Below are positions 24,280-36,965 of a stretch of 64,000 nt of DNA, in pieces. Origin of the DNA: Angiostrongylus vasorum (taxonomy: Eukaryota; Nematoda; Chromadorea; Rhabditida; Metastrongylidae). The translations under genes were made by a program, and so were the position numbers. The stretch lies in NCBI GenBank assembly GCA_018806985.1, contig JADANN010000096.1, forward strand, positions 5,001-69,000. The letters are read 5' to 3'. The notes beneath the pieces were generated by a model. The model ran no database searches, was not told where the DNA came from, and saw only the letters and a program-made list of their open reading frames with translations. Within the stretch, counting starts at the first letter, position 1; every line of letters begins with the position of its first letter.

Positions 24280-27200
24280 CCCTCAGCCTTGTTGTCTATT
24301 CCTCTGTACCATCTGTCGTTCCGATGACCGTCGAGTGACTCCAGTGAGATCCAGTAAATCTTCACATTTCGTCTTGCCGCGAGGAAGAGTAGTCTAGTGG
24401 GTTCTGCTTGCTCTAGGGACCCCTTGAGCACCATATCTTTCGTCTAGCGTTCTTGTAAAGAAGTCTGGCCATCCGACCAGTTAACTTGCTGCCATGGTTC
24501 CAAGGAATCTGGCCACTAATAGCCCTTGTCCATCGGTTGACGTTTATACGCACGTGTCCGGCCCACCTTATCTTCGACCGTTTAACGTAGAGAACGCCGT
24601 CTGTAATTTTTTGATCGCTGATGTAGGTCGGAGGTTCGAATCTTTCCCTCACTTGTGTGACACGGGATACTCGTGATGTCGTCCTTTCAACTGCACCTCC
24701 AACAACGCTGACTGAAGGTTAAGGCAGGAGGAATCGTGGAGTCGAAAAGGTAGGCACGGACCTGGGTGTTCTTTGTTCTCTTCACTATATCCTCGATGTT
24801 CTCGTAAGCTGCTCAAGCCGCTCGTTTCGTCCTGCTGAACTCTGGAGCTGGTGCCCTACCATGCTAATTTCCCGACCTAGTAATGCTTACGTGGAGCATT
24901 CGAAGATAATCGATCCCAATCAGCGTGAATGGGGCATAGTCGAATACCAATCTTTCCATGAGCGTTATCAAAGTCGGTTGGCATCTGCTCTGCTTGGCTC
25001 ATACGTGGTGTTACAAGAACGATGTTATCAGTAAAGCGAAGATGGTGTAATTGCCGATGATCGATTTTCACTCCCATGTTGTCCCATCCCAGTATTACCT
25101 TTTTCAAGGGTGGTAGTTTACAAATTTGGCAAGATGGTACTCTCTTGCCTAACCCTTCTTTTGACGTCGACAACGATGCCGTTATAGAATGGTGACATCT
25201 TGCTTGTGAAATTTTTGAATAACTCATAAAGAATCTTTATATACTGAGTACAGACATCCTGGCTGTCCAGGGATTCCATGACTGCTTCTATCTCAGTTGT
25301 GTCAGAAGCTTTTCTTAGGTCGATGAAAGTGAGGCAGAGTGGTCTTTTGTAGTCTTCCGATACTTTAATGAGTCTTGTTGTGGTAAGGATGTGGTCAATC
25401 GTACTGAATCCTTTTTGAAACCGTACTTGCTTGCATAGCTGTCCTTCGTCCAATGTTCTGGCAATCTCGTTTAGAATGACTCAAGTGGAAAGCTAGTGGA
25501 CCACAGACGGCAATGGGATTGGGCAATAGTTGGAATTATCGTGGAGGTTACCCTTCTTGAACTAGGTATTGCTGGTCTTCTGCCGAGTAGGTATCTTTCA
25601 TTCTGACAGGTAACTTGTGAAGAACCGAGTCAGTGTGTTTAAGAGGACTGGCGGAAGGTTCTTCAGGTGTTCTGGTCTTATCCTGTCCGGACCTGGTGTT
25701 GTTCGATTTTTCACCGACGAAATGGCTTTCCGGATTTTGGAAGGGAGAACCGGTGGTACAACATACCCATCCTCTTTTATTTCAAATGACGTAAGGTGGA
25801 CGTGGACATCGAAAAGATCTGAATAATATTCGTAAATGGTTTTCTCATTGGCTTTCTGGACGCTGTGACTGTCCCGTCTGGGCGTCGGAGTGCAATCATC
25901 ACGGCCTTGTAATTGGCGAAGTTTCGGTGGGCTATGCGAATGCTTTTCCCAGTCTCTGCACCTTTGAGCACTACTGCTGCTCTTCTCTCTTTAAGATCTT
26001 CTTTCATGGCCTGTCTTCACTGTTTTGCAAGCTCGGACGTTAGTTTGCGGTTACTGGCAGCTCGTGTGATTCCACGCTGGCGTATCAGCAGAACAGTTTC
26101 TGGAGATAGACCTTTCCTGGTGACTTTCGAACTCTCAGCTTTCATAGCGCAAACGCGAAGATGTCGAATGAGCCGATCGTATTCCTCGTCGATGTTATAG
26201 ACAACGGCATCATCCCAGAAACCGACTAATGAATTGAATAAGTCCCAGTTTATGATGGTTCTGGGACATTGGTTTTTGAATTTAGCGGCTTTTTTTCTCC
26301 TTTCTGCGAGAAATGGAATCTTCCACGAAGCAGGCGGTGGTCTGACACTGTGTAGAATTTTTTGGACAACAGCGACATCGGTTAGGCAAAACCCTCGGTT
26401 TACTATGATGTGATCTATTTCGTTACGGTACCTTCCACTAGGAGACTCCCACGTCGCGCGTTGAGGATAGGGTTTCTGGAATTGTGGGTTACCATTGATG
26501 GTCATGATCGTCATGATAAACTCAGAGAGCCGCTCACCCGGTTCTTTCCATTCTAATCCGTGGGTCCCAATGTGACGTCCTTCAGACTTCCTTCTTGGTC
26601 CAATCTTGCCGTAAAAATCTCCAATGACGGACTTGAAAAATGTATGGTCTTCTCTGTAGAACTTCTCCATGTCATATAGAACGCTTCGACTTCTTCTTCG
26701 TCACAGTTTTATGTCAGCGCGTAAACGACGAAGATTGTCAAAGCCGGTATTGGTCTACACTTCTTCATCTGTAAATGCCCGATTCGGGTCGTTAATTGTT
26801 CGAAGCAATCGATGTTCATGGACAAACTCATGTTGAAAAGAACGTCGACGATGTCAAAACCTCTACTGTTGCATGTTCCGAGAAACAGTTCTCCGCGTCA
26901 TAGACGGCGTTGAATGGGTGGCGTCGTTTCGTCTCGGCCAGGCCGATCACGTCGTACCTTATCCTTCTCGCTTTCATGATCAAGTCTTTTACTGAAGACA
27001 CAGATGCAAGTGTACGCATTTTAGGTACAGATCGTCACCATAGGTCTTTGTAATTCAGGCAGCTTCCATTGGTCCTGAGATTATAGCAGCCTCTCCGTAC
27101 TCGTCCTACCCAACGCTGCCAAATGGAAGGATCTTTCGGGGTCTGCGGAATGACGATCGTGTCTTTTACTGTTTTTAGCTTTTTTGATAACCGCCTACAG

Positions 27201-27650
27201 CTTGCTGGACTCTGAACGTGGGGGGCTGGGTGTACTGACGGGTAGCTTGCCATGCTCGACCAGAGTGGACATGGAGCTTATTCGTTGGAGGCGACTCCTA
27301 ACCGCCTCCCATATACTTCCCTGTCACTTGATTGCAGACCTATGGGCAAATTGACTCGTAGAAAACAATCCGCACAAACTAGAACGCAACCACATACGTG
27401 TGCATGACTACGCCTCGTAAACATAGAAAGTATGTGCCAAATCGGCGCAGCAAAAACATAGAGTCCTTCCCTTGGATCCACCAGCGTTCAAGGAAACATA
27501 CGGTCGCTTTTCGTCAACGATTAACGCCGAATCCACCACCTGGGGACGCGCCACGTAGCCTCGCTACTAACCGGCTTAAGATCACTCATATGAGGGTCCG
27601 CCGTGGAAAACTGGTTGCAGAAACTACCTCGAGGAAATCCAGCAAAACGG
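24280..27650 (-). mobile_element. RTE-A LINE in right arm (mirror of 17.7-21.1 kb)
   Basis: Reverse-complement twin of the left-arm element. One endonuclease/linker frame (26,670-26,017, 217 residues) is open here but split in the left arm, because a run of A in the RRKKAAKFKN region is one base longer here (about 26,290 versus 19,046). Confidence 0.88.
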
Positions 27651-27946
27651 ACAAAAAACATTTCCAAAAATCAAGTTGTGAGCTCAGCAAATTCGTACGG
27701 ACTTGTCTGAGAACATAAAAGCACTGAATTGATACACTAAGGTAAGGGTAATAGGCCGCCGAAAGTCAACGTACAGGCCAAATGTGATTCATTCACCTCA
27801 AATGGTGCTAATGAATCTTGCAGTCTTTATCATTGAGAATGAATTCGGAAATATCGGTATCTTATTTGCAACATAAAGAAGGATAAGAAAAAATTTTTTT
27901 GATGACATAACGTCACAAATGTGTCGACCACTGCTCCCTCACTAGA

Positions 27947-28227
27947 GCGCGTGCGGCGCAGTAGTCGAAGGCGCCATGCGATCCACGCATGGAGTCAATC
28001 TCCGCGCCCGCAGCTCAACAAGCTCTCCATCCATCTGTGGTCGGCAAATTGGTGCCAGACTTGTCTAAGAGGATGACAGCATTGGCTCGTTACATCAGAG
28101 GGGCACTGCGAGTCATTGTAAAGGCCAGATATGCATTCAGTGACCTCCAACGATGTTTGGTGAAGTCGAATGCGTGGGGCATGCCTTACGGATTGACCAA
28201 CACTGAGGCCTTTATCCTTTATCTCTA
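27947..28227 (+). mobile_element. SINE-A in right arm
   Basis: Mirror twin of the 17,110-17,390 copy: tRNA-like head on the left, T-rich tail on the right. Confidence 0.75.
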
Positions 28228-28874
28228 TTCAACTTATCTTTCACCACACATTTGAAGTCGAGCCCCGTTTGTGGGGTTTTTGAAATCAGTTATTGCCTGT
28301 TTTACCGGTATGGTTTTTTTCCTCGATAATGGTGCTATTTCTGTGTCAAGGCTTTTTACTTTGAAAAGCCGCCTCTAACTTTGCAGGTAGAGAACATATG
28401 GCTCAAAAATCACCTACTACGTCTTTCTTTCTCCGATCGAGATAATTAGATTAAGCTGTTGATTGATTTAGTTGCTGGCTTTCATAGTAAGGAGCGACCT
28501 TCGAATCACATACAATGCAGTATTCAAAGCCTTGGTTTTGATCCGAGACTTTCTTTTGTTCAGAGTGTAACCATTTCAGGAGCATATTCGTGGACCGAGT
28601 GCAAAGCAGGTATGTCAAGAAAGAAATCTGTATTAACATAGTGCTGCAGCTAAGGTACTTTTCGGTGTTTTCCTAAACAGAATACATGTGCAATTTCTAC
28701 TCGTTTTTTTTTCGACAGTCGAAACGATTTTGGGTCAATAAAGGCCGTCTGTTCACAGCGTGAAAATCTAATGCCAATAACAGTATTTCTTATGATAAGG
28801 TTGCTCCTATAATATGCTCAAATCATTCGAAGTTCGTTTAAAAGCCTTTATTCAACGATTTTGCGGTGAGAACG

Positions 28875-28950
28875 CTTCAGAGAGGATTCGGAACGTTTAG
28901 ATGAGGTCATCTTTGTTTGCCCGTTATGTAAGGCTATTCGAAAACAGTGA
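28875..28950 (+). CDS. Putative short exon with CxxC in right arm (mirror in left arm)
   Basis: After CGCTTCAG the frame reads EDSERLDEVIFVCPLCKAIR and then stops. It may be a zinc-binding fragment. Not joined to other exons. Confidence 0.2.
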
Positions 28951-29227
28951 AACCTCGATTGCATACAAGTTATAAGGGATAAAGCTCGTGTCGTCCAATG
29001 GTTTTCATGTGATCTAATGTACAAATATTGCACAAAGCCTTTTAACCACCGCATTGTTTTTGCTGTTGAAATTTATTTTACGAGAGAATTACTCAAAGGG
29101 TTGAATAACAGTGAAATGCAACATACAGTAGTCTCTTCTATATTATTCAGTGCTCATCAAAACGTACTGTTCGTTCAAACCATTCTTGTATTCATCACTA
29201 TTCACCTGTTCCAAGGTCTATAAAAGA

Positions 29228-29407
29228 TAAAGAATAAGGCGTGCTCCAAGGATCAGTCCGTGGGGATGCACCATGCATTCCACTGCATTAATAATCGTTG
29301 GAGGTGATTGAATGCATATCTGGCCTTTATAATTACTCGCGGTGGACTACCGATGTATCCAGCCAGTGCTGCTATCCTTCCAAACAATTCTAGCACCAAC
29401 TTGCCGT
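29228..29407 (-). mobile_element. 5'-truncated SINE-A in right arm
   Basis: Mirror twin of 15,931-16,110. Confidence 0.65.
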
Positions 29408-30580
29408 TCCCAGAGGTTTGAAAAAATAATTTCCTCCGAGAAGCACTAAAGAAAAGGGAGCGTGAAGGAGAATTTCTAGGGATAGTAAGGCGATCAGTTG
29501 AAAAGTTATAAAGCGAAAGTTGGTGAGAGAAGTTGCCATTGTCGTAATAGCAAACAATGAAGCAAATGGACCCATCAAACTGCGCAGTGATTATGTTGCT
29601 TGGATGACGAAGATGGAAAGTCTTCTTGCTATATTTATTACGTGGATCGGATGTTGAGTGAACTCCTGCACGTTACGTTACCATTATAGAATATTGTCTC
29701 TGCTCTGCCGACTGCTTGAACCGCTTCTTCCGGAGAGCGAACGAGTAATATTATTATCCGAACAAAAAATTTCTTATCCGCCTCTGGCATAAACTCAACC
29801 ACTTCACACGTCGACTAGCTCGAGTTGCATATGGTAAGATTTGATAAGCGAGTTATAGCACGCAAACATGTAATGAAGAAAACAACAACACGTTATCAAA
29901 TGGTGGGTATTTAAAGAGCTGAGAGTTAGACTTTGCTCAATTCTAGCGCATCCTCTGGAATATGTTCTGGACCAACTTCACACTAAGGTGGGTTTCTCAT
30001 CTGCTAAGGTGTCTCGTTAAACAACGGCGGTTATTTCTAGAAGTATAAAAAGGATAGTTGTAGCGATTTAGAATTTCTACACCATGAAACTTTTCAGACA
30101 CGAGAAGGCATCCACTCACCACTAACGTCTTGATGGCTTTCGCAGCCGTTTGTTCAGTCGCACTGAAGTACATCCTTTCAAGGCTCGAAGAGCTAGAAAG
30201 GTTTGTTTTCCAAAAAGTTGCATTTTTGACAAGATTCTTTGATGACTAAGTGTTATAATTACAGTGGCTCTCGTGCAAGCAACGGAATGAAAGCCATCGT
30301 CTAGCCCCAACGGACCCGTCATCATGCTAGTCTCTGCTAGCTCTCCACAACGGACCAGATATCACACTAGTCTCTGCTAGCACCATCTTTTTCTGTTGAG
30401 CACTTTTGTTGAAATAAAGTGTTCACTCAATTAAGGCATGTAAAAGTTCGCATAGAGACGCTTGATCTCAGTTCGTGGTTGTGAACAACCCTCTAATATC
30501 ATGTCTTCGTCATAATGAGCTTGATCAAGTTAGATAAGAACGACTCGAATCCAAATTTCTTCGCAAAACAGGTCGAATGA
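29398..30580 (+). repeat. R2 dispersed repeat, right arm
   Basis: Shared markers with other copies include GAAGTTGCCATTGTCGTA near 29,530, TGATAAGCGAGTTATAGCAC near 29,850, and AAATAAAGTGTTCAC near 30,410. Confidence 0.6.
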
Positions 30581-33229
30581 CGCGTCATATACGACTGACT
30601 TTCTTTTTGGTTGTTTAATTTACCGCATAGAGATTTCCAGCAGCACCTTTTGCAGTTGTGGTGAACATAGACAAGGAAAAAAATCTATTGGGCAGTTTGA
30701 GTTGTACAAAAAACCTTTGTCGTTCGAGTTCACTGATCTGTAATTAGGCAGCCAATTGATTGGTTCTCATTTTTAAATCGCTATGACATCGGAGGAGTGT
30801 GAATGCATATTTGAACTGCATAATCCCTTTCAGGGGGTCCATAGACGAATTTCAGTCAGTGTTTTTACCCTCCCAGTCAACTTAGTAATATGTTTGCCGA
30901 CAAAGTACAGGTGCCCATTTTCTCTACGAGTGAAAGCCAGTTCAATATTTTATCTCAGCTCAGCTTTTTGTCACACTTCATTCTTCTTCACAGGCAATTT
31001 CGAAAGCTTTGGACTTGCCTGATATGCGGAACCATGAACCACAATAGTGGAATGAAAGCCATTTTTTATACAATAATTTTCTCTCGATGGGCTATTTTAA
31101 ACTAAGCATTTTTTAAATCTCCATCGCAGGAACGGCAGATGCAAACATATACGATATACATGTGCGATAAAGTAGCTGACCCCATCATGTTCTGTCCAGG
31201 AAAATCCCGCTTCTTCAAATGCTCTTAGATACGAGATGGTATCCGTGATGCAAAAAGGCTTGGGCTGAATGCGTCATTTTCCTTCTATCATGTGGATTGT
31301 CCAGAATGCATATCGGGCGTTTTGTGATAGCTACGCTGAAAGAGAACACGCCGTCATTGGTGCCGAGATCACCCGTATCACCTGTCCTTCCTTTGAACGT
31401 CGACTAACTCATGCGGGAGCCCATAAATTTTCCATTTCTCCCTATCACATGCAGGAGTAGTCCAGTGGGCTCTAGTCGCTACTGGGACTCACTGAGCATC
31501 GTATCTTTCCACTGGAGTTTTCACGATTGACTATGACCACCATCACCAGTTTGGTCGTCACGCAACGTGTTTGACCTGCCGAGATAGGTTCCCGGAAAGC
31601 CTTTCTAACTGCTTTTTAAAAACTGACAGTAAATCAGTGGGAAGATAATCATAGCACAGGAACGTTTTCTTCTCGTTTTAATATTCTCCTTGAAGAGCAA
31701 ACACCATCTACAGAATATTAATAATTCAACATTGCACCTGCAAATACAATTGTCAAATTGATGAAAGGACATTTTGCGTGTGGCGTCCAGATTCTCGCCC
31801 ACCTCTGACAATCCGTGACAACCTCTGCTTGGCTCGCATCAGTTAAGAAGAGCTTTAAGCACCAGAAATAGCTAACCATGGTACCAATTGTTACGTTGGC
31901 TGTATTTTGCCGAGGAATAAACAAAATCGCTCAATTCGTTGGTTACTGTTGCAAACAAAAATAAAGTTGCCGCCTTCACTGTGTGCCTAGGCTCAGATTC
32001 GGAGCTCACTCGTTTCCCAATTCCTTTGTGAATACAGCACATTTATAGGTACCAGTTATATCCACTGTACCGCAACTGTAGGTTTACTAATCATCTTTCC
32101 ACTAATTCTTCTCAGACTTATTGTAGGACACTATATTCAGTAAATTGCTTGCCCAATACCGGTATAACCCACATACATGGTTTTTCATGGCTCTCTGAAT
32201 GGAATACGAGCAATGTTTCGTGTGCTGCTGGGCTACAGAATTTTCGAATCTTTTTCTTTGGTTCCTTAGGTGTAAATGATACGTGCGCCACTATTTACTG
32301 CGCAGTACTACGTCCAATTAAGCCAGCATGTATTTCGATTACCGGCCAAACAGCCTTTCAAAGGAAGGATTTTAATAAATTACTGAGTGCAGAGAATGGC
32401 TATCCGATCTCACTTTTGTTATTTTAACTTGCTCCTGATTGACTATCTAATGGATGTACATAGTGCTGTAAGGGAAAAAAATTCCTAGAGCGCACGAAAC
32501 AGAAAAATGACAGTGGATTGTCCATTCTGGACTTTGTTGGTTAACCGACGGTAATGCTATCTTTGAAAGTGCCACCAAACACTTGCACACAATTTCGATG
32601 TCGATTTGTTTTGAAAGCTCTTCATTTGAAGTCATCTAAAAAGGCAAGAAAACTTTATAATTTATACGTTCTTTGAGAAAAAAATTGTGGAAAAAATATC
32701 TTGAGTTCCTTTTTGTGACCAGGGGGGTCATACTAATTCTGAAAAATTATTTGACAATAAGGAAAGACCTTAATTTGTTCGTAGGTTATAAATTACGTAT
32801 TTGTTGTACTCTATACAAGGCAGGATTTTAGAGATTTGAGTTTGTCTATGTCATTGGAAATGGAGTACCGGGAGGACCATTGCCATCATTGCTGACAAGA
32901 CAATAACAAGGATTACAGCTTTTCATTTATAGGCCTCGATTTCTGATTATAGATCTTGCGGGCCCCAGTAATTTCACAATAGCCAACACCAACTGGACTA
33001 CGCGCTATTCAGCTAACAAAGCTGGCTACTTGTTAGAAAAATTACCACTGAATTCAGGCCTCAGTTCTCAGGCGTGTTTTTGCCTTCGTGCTGCTATCAG
33101 AAACCATACGTCAACAGGAGTGATTTGCCCAACACAAATCGGCATAGCACACAGTTGAGCTGAAGCTGCAGTTGAAACTAGGCTGTCCTCACACTTTATT
33201 TCCCACCTGTTCGTTTTGTTAATTTAATA

Positions 33230-33545
33230 TTTACTGCCTACTCTTTTTAATGGCATGGTATATTGCGAAATACAACTTCAGTAATGCAGCGATGTTTTGC
33301 GAAACTCCAGACCGCAGGTGTCTGCGGTGGAGAACGAACTCGCTATTATCCTTTCCGGGGAGCAACGTGTTAACCACCACACTACGCGGAGAACTAGCTG
33401 GGAGACAGACGAAACGAACGACCAACATGGTGTGATGGTGAACGCGTTACTCTCCGAAAAGAGTAATAGAGCGTTCGTTCTCCACCGCAAACACCTGCGG
33501 TCCGGAGTTTTGCAAATGTCTCAACATCACTGAAGTTGTGTTCTT
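33230..33545. repeat. SINE-C fold-back pair
   Basis: A minus-strand tail plus middle (33,230-33,390) is followed directly by a plus-strand middle plus tail (33,400-33,540), making an inverted repeat of roughly 130 bp arms. It overlaps the outer border of the right arm of the giant inverted repeat. Confidence 0.75.
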
Positions 33546-33559
33546 TTTGTTTTCATAAG

Positions 33560-33810
33560 AGAGTAACACCTGTATCGTCCGTCGACCCGTTGATCATTAA
33601 GTGACTCAGTGCACTTCCAGTGAATCCTCCATTTCTCCCTATCGCATGAATGAGTAATCCAGTGAGTTTTTCTCCCTTTAAAGAATCGTTGAGCACCGCA
33701 TCTTTCATTTTCCGTGAATAACTTTGACCATCAAGTCCTTTCCGCCCTTCCATCGGTTGTCGTTTACGCGCCCTACGTGACCGACCCATCTTACCATTTG
33801 CAATTTGGTG
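33560..33810 (-). mobile_element. RTE-A 3' fragment
   Basis: Minus-strand remnant of the RTE-A C-terminus just outside the right arm. It retains the WVGHVGRVNDNRW-like stretch and an ending like TGLLIHAIGRN, corresponding to the WATLARDR region. Confidence 0.65.
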
Positions 33811-33829
33811 AGAGGTTTGAAGAAATAGT

Positions 33830-34780
33830 TGAAGTGGCGAAGAAGACTAAAGATACGGATTTTTGCACCGCTGTTTAAACTACTGGTGAACGATTATACG
33901 AAAAAGCTGAAGGCATATTTTGATGAGTAGAAGTACTGGTCCCGCCCGCCTGAATAATGTCGCCTGTAGACGTTGTAGTACTTGGCTGGCGGCATTCATT
34001 CATTTCCTGATGAAAATTACTGTTGTTTTGGGATCGAGAGAACCCAGTGGAAAACGATGCTGTTTTTGGAGAACATTGGTGAAAACAGCGCGTGAGGGAA
34101 AATTCCTTGTGGCTTTGATTCCATCACTTAAAAAGTTACACGGCGAAAATAAGAGAAAGGAGTTGCCATTGTCGTATTAGTAAGCAATGAAGCAAGTCGA
34201 CACATCAAACTACGTAGTGATAATGTTGTTTCCATGACGGAAATGATGAGGTTTCCAGCTACCATTGCTTTTTGGTCTACTATCTTGCCTCTTGCTACCT
34301 ACCATTTATTATATAGGTCAGGTAATGAGTGAAGACCTGTGCGTTCCCATGATAGAACATTGTCATTGCTGTGCCGACTGTTTTGCCTGTTTCATCTAGA
34401 GAGAGAACATTCAGTATTACAATCCGCCTAAAACTTTCTCATGCACCTTTCACATGACTCAACCGCTTCACTCATCGAATAGCACGAGTTGCGTAAGATG
34501 AGTGTTGATAAGCAAGTTGAAACTCGTAAACACGTAGTAAAGAGAACAACAAAAACACTATCAAATGATGGGTAATTGATAATCCGTGATTGCATCAGTA
34601 GTTGGAGAAAAAATTTAGTGGGAGCGTCTCTGAAACGATATGGCCTGGAAAAAGCCCAGTCGGGAACTATGCACCTGTATGTTCCACTATTCGCTGTAAT
34701 TAGAAAAGCTGAACTATCACCACATCTCGTCATGATATGGAATTGATGACGAAACTTCTATATACTAACCATTTATGTTC
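33830..34780 (+). repeat. R2 dispersed repeat, 5' part
   Basis: Matches 29,400-30,070: GGAGTTGCCATTGTCGTATT near 34,160 and TTGATAAGCAAGTTGAAACT near 34,505. Confidence 0.6.
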
Positions 34781-34951
34781 AAAAATCTTCGAACCAAACA
34801 CCAAATTTCCTCCAGAAAGAAGGAGCTCGAGATTCTTCTCCATGAAGCTCGAGTTAAAATAGAAACCATGAACAGAGACACAAGTTCAGAGCGCGACAAG
34901 AATACATCCGAAATGAAAGATAGAGTTGAAGCACGAAAGAGGAATGACTAA
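34775..34951 (+). CDS. Small ORF, lysine/glutamate rich (58 aa)
   Basis: ATG to TAA, with RKKELEILLHEARVKIETMN and EMKDRVEARKRND. Strongly charged, heptad-like and probably helical. Immediately downstream of an R2 repeat. Could be a lone coiled-coil exon; no family recognised. Confidence 0.25.
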   Translation: MFKNLRTKHQISSRKKELEILLHEARVKIETMNRDTSSERDKNTSEMKDRVEARKRND

Positions 34952-36840
34952 CAGGAAGAAGAAGCACTAAATGGTGCCTCCATTTAGCCATTTGCTATAA
35001 ACAACTGCAAAAAGTTTGTTGCAGATTTTGTTAAGTGTACAATTCCTGCATTGCAAGGTATTGTTTGTTGAAGCGCAGCAGAGGCGTCTTCAGCAGTAGT
35101 CTCTCGGGTGCTAAATGGACTCTTCCAAAGTTTAACTGTGCAATATGGCTTCCCAAAGTCGTTGCCCAGCACGATAATCTTTGTTAGATGGGCCATCGAA
35201 TGTTCATAAAATGTGCAACAAAACACTTGCACACTGCAAGCAACCAGCCGCAAAGAAAATGTGTGGTTCTCCACAAGTGCCGGTTATTACGTCAGCTGAC
35301 AGAGCAGGGTCAACGGAGGTTCACTCACCCCAATCCTTAAATGTTAAAAGGTACACGAACCTTCTTCCTCATATTGATCGATATCAGTGAATTTGTATAA
35401 TAAACTGATTTATATCTTTAGTCAGCACAAATACATTCCAATGCTGTTACACTTCGACACAATGTGAGCAAAAAAACCTGGTTAACTATAATCATTGCCG
35501 TAGTGTAGATCGAAGAGACCGAGCGTGGATTCTCATGATCGAGAAAAATAAAGAATGTTGAGTGATACATTGTGGGTCGACTCACTCCTATAAACTAAAT
35601 GGGTCATCTCATTGAACTGAACTAAATGATGTTCGAACAAGCGCTTCTTCAGCGACGAATCAAAGAAGCACAAAGTTAGACTTAGTACAGAGTAAAGAGG
35701 TGAAATCGCAATGCTAACTTGTTTGAAACGGTGATACCATTTCCTAAAAGGAGCGATGACAGAGAAGCGAGCAGATGATCAGTTCTCGTTGAGGGTGTCC
35801 TTGATTGAGGGATTGCAGAAAAGCACGATCATCTACTAGCCACCAGCACAGTCCGGTGTCCTTCCCTTAAAGTGCTCATTAATGGAAGAGATTGTACAGA
35901 AACGTTGATGTAAGCAACTTCTAGATATATGTCAGGCTTGGGACGGGAAAAAAAGTTGTGCGCGTCGAGATTTTTATTACAAGTGAAGTAAAATAGAAAA
36001 AATTGAACGCCATACCAATTGCAACGCCTTTCGCATGGCTACAAAAAATTGTTAGCTAAAAAAAATATCTAAAAGAAAATTCTGACAGAACCAGAGAAAA
36101 GAAAGACTTCTGAAGCCACGTAGGAAACGGATTAGTTTAAAACACTGTCACCGGATACTTCGTTAATGTAAAAGTTCTTTTCTGGCCATGCTGAGCGCGG
36201 AATGAATTTTTAAACCAAATTCTATACAGATGTGAACACAATGGATTCTACCATTAAATTGATATCGCGATAATAATGTACAATTGACATAATCGAAAGC
36301 AAGTGAATTCCTCTTCGATTATCTAAAAATCGTTCGACACCTAAAGAGCTCCAAATTACCACAAATCAGAGAAAACGTAACACGTTCACAGACTCTTTCA
36401 CGTGTAATTAGAAGGCTTTCCGGCTAAACACCACATTTTTCATGGACTCATTTACGATCACCTTGAATCGAGTTCTTAGTACCATACTAGCGACTCAAAT
36501 AACAATCGTTTTCGAAGAGTATTATAAGGTTTATGGTCACCACTTAGTCAGCCAAAAAAAGAATAAATAAGTCGTGTAGCATAAACCCTTTCTTGATGTG
36601 GTATCTGGAAACGGTAATCACGTATAAGCACTCGGGATACGCAGCACTACTGAAGGTTATCTCGGAAATAAGTGTAGCATAAAGACTAGCGGTCGAAGCA
36701 TAAGCAAATAATGACTATAACAATGTCTATGATGACGATTCAACCAGCTGTAGGATGATCTAAGAAAGAGCACATGTTGACTTAAAATAGTGTAGAAATA
36801 CGTATAAAACAGGCCTAGAGAAAGGAGAAACGAAGAACCC
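34952..36840. other. Intergenic, nothing recognised
   Basis: AT-rich, without repeats shared elsewhere in the window and without convincing exons. Confidence 0.4.
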
Positions 36841-36842
36841 GC

Positions 36843-36965
36843 ACGGTGTGATGGCGAACTCGTTAGCATCCGGAAAGGGTAATAGCGCGTTCGTTCTCCA
36901 TCGCAGACACGTGTGGTCTGGGGTTTTGCAAATGTCTCAACATCTTTGTGGTTGTAAACACATGA
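36843..36965 (+). mobile_element. SINE-C middle and tail
   Basis: Contains CATCCGGAAAGGGTAATAG, a B-box-like GCGTTCGTTCTCC and TTTTGCAAATGTCTCAACAT. Confidence 0.6.

Larger units (their letters stand above)
23699..33236. repeat. Right arm of giant inverted repeat (about 9.54 kb)
   Basis: Reverse complement of 12,106-21,638. At its inner border (23,698/23,699) an RTE-A reverse transcriptase reading frame (23,543-23,878) runs through without a break. At its outer border (33,236/33,237) a SINE-C tail continues into the flank. This arm therefore sits in native context and is the likely source copy. Confidence 0.95.

Noticed and set aside
12106..33236. The two arms as terminal inverted repeats of one huge DNA transposon
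   Set aside because: The arms contain unrelated dead LINEs and SINEs, the borders cut through other repeats, and no transposase or target-site duplication is visible.
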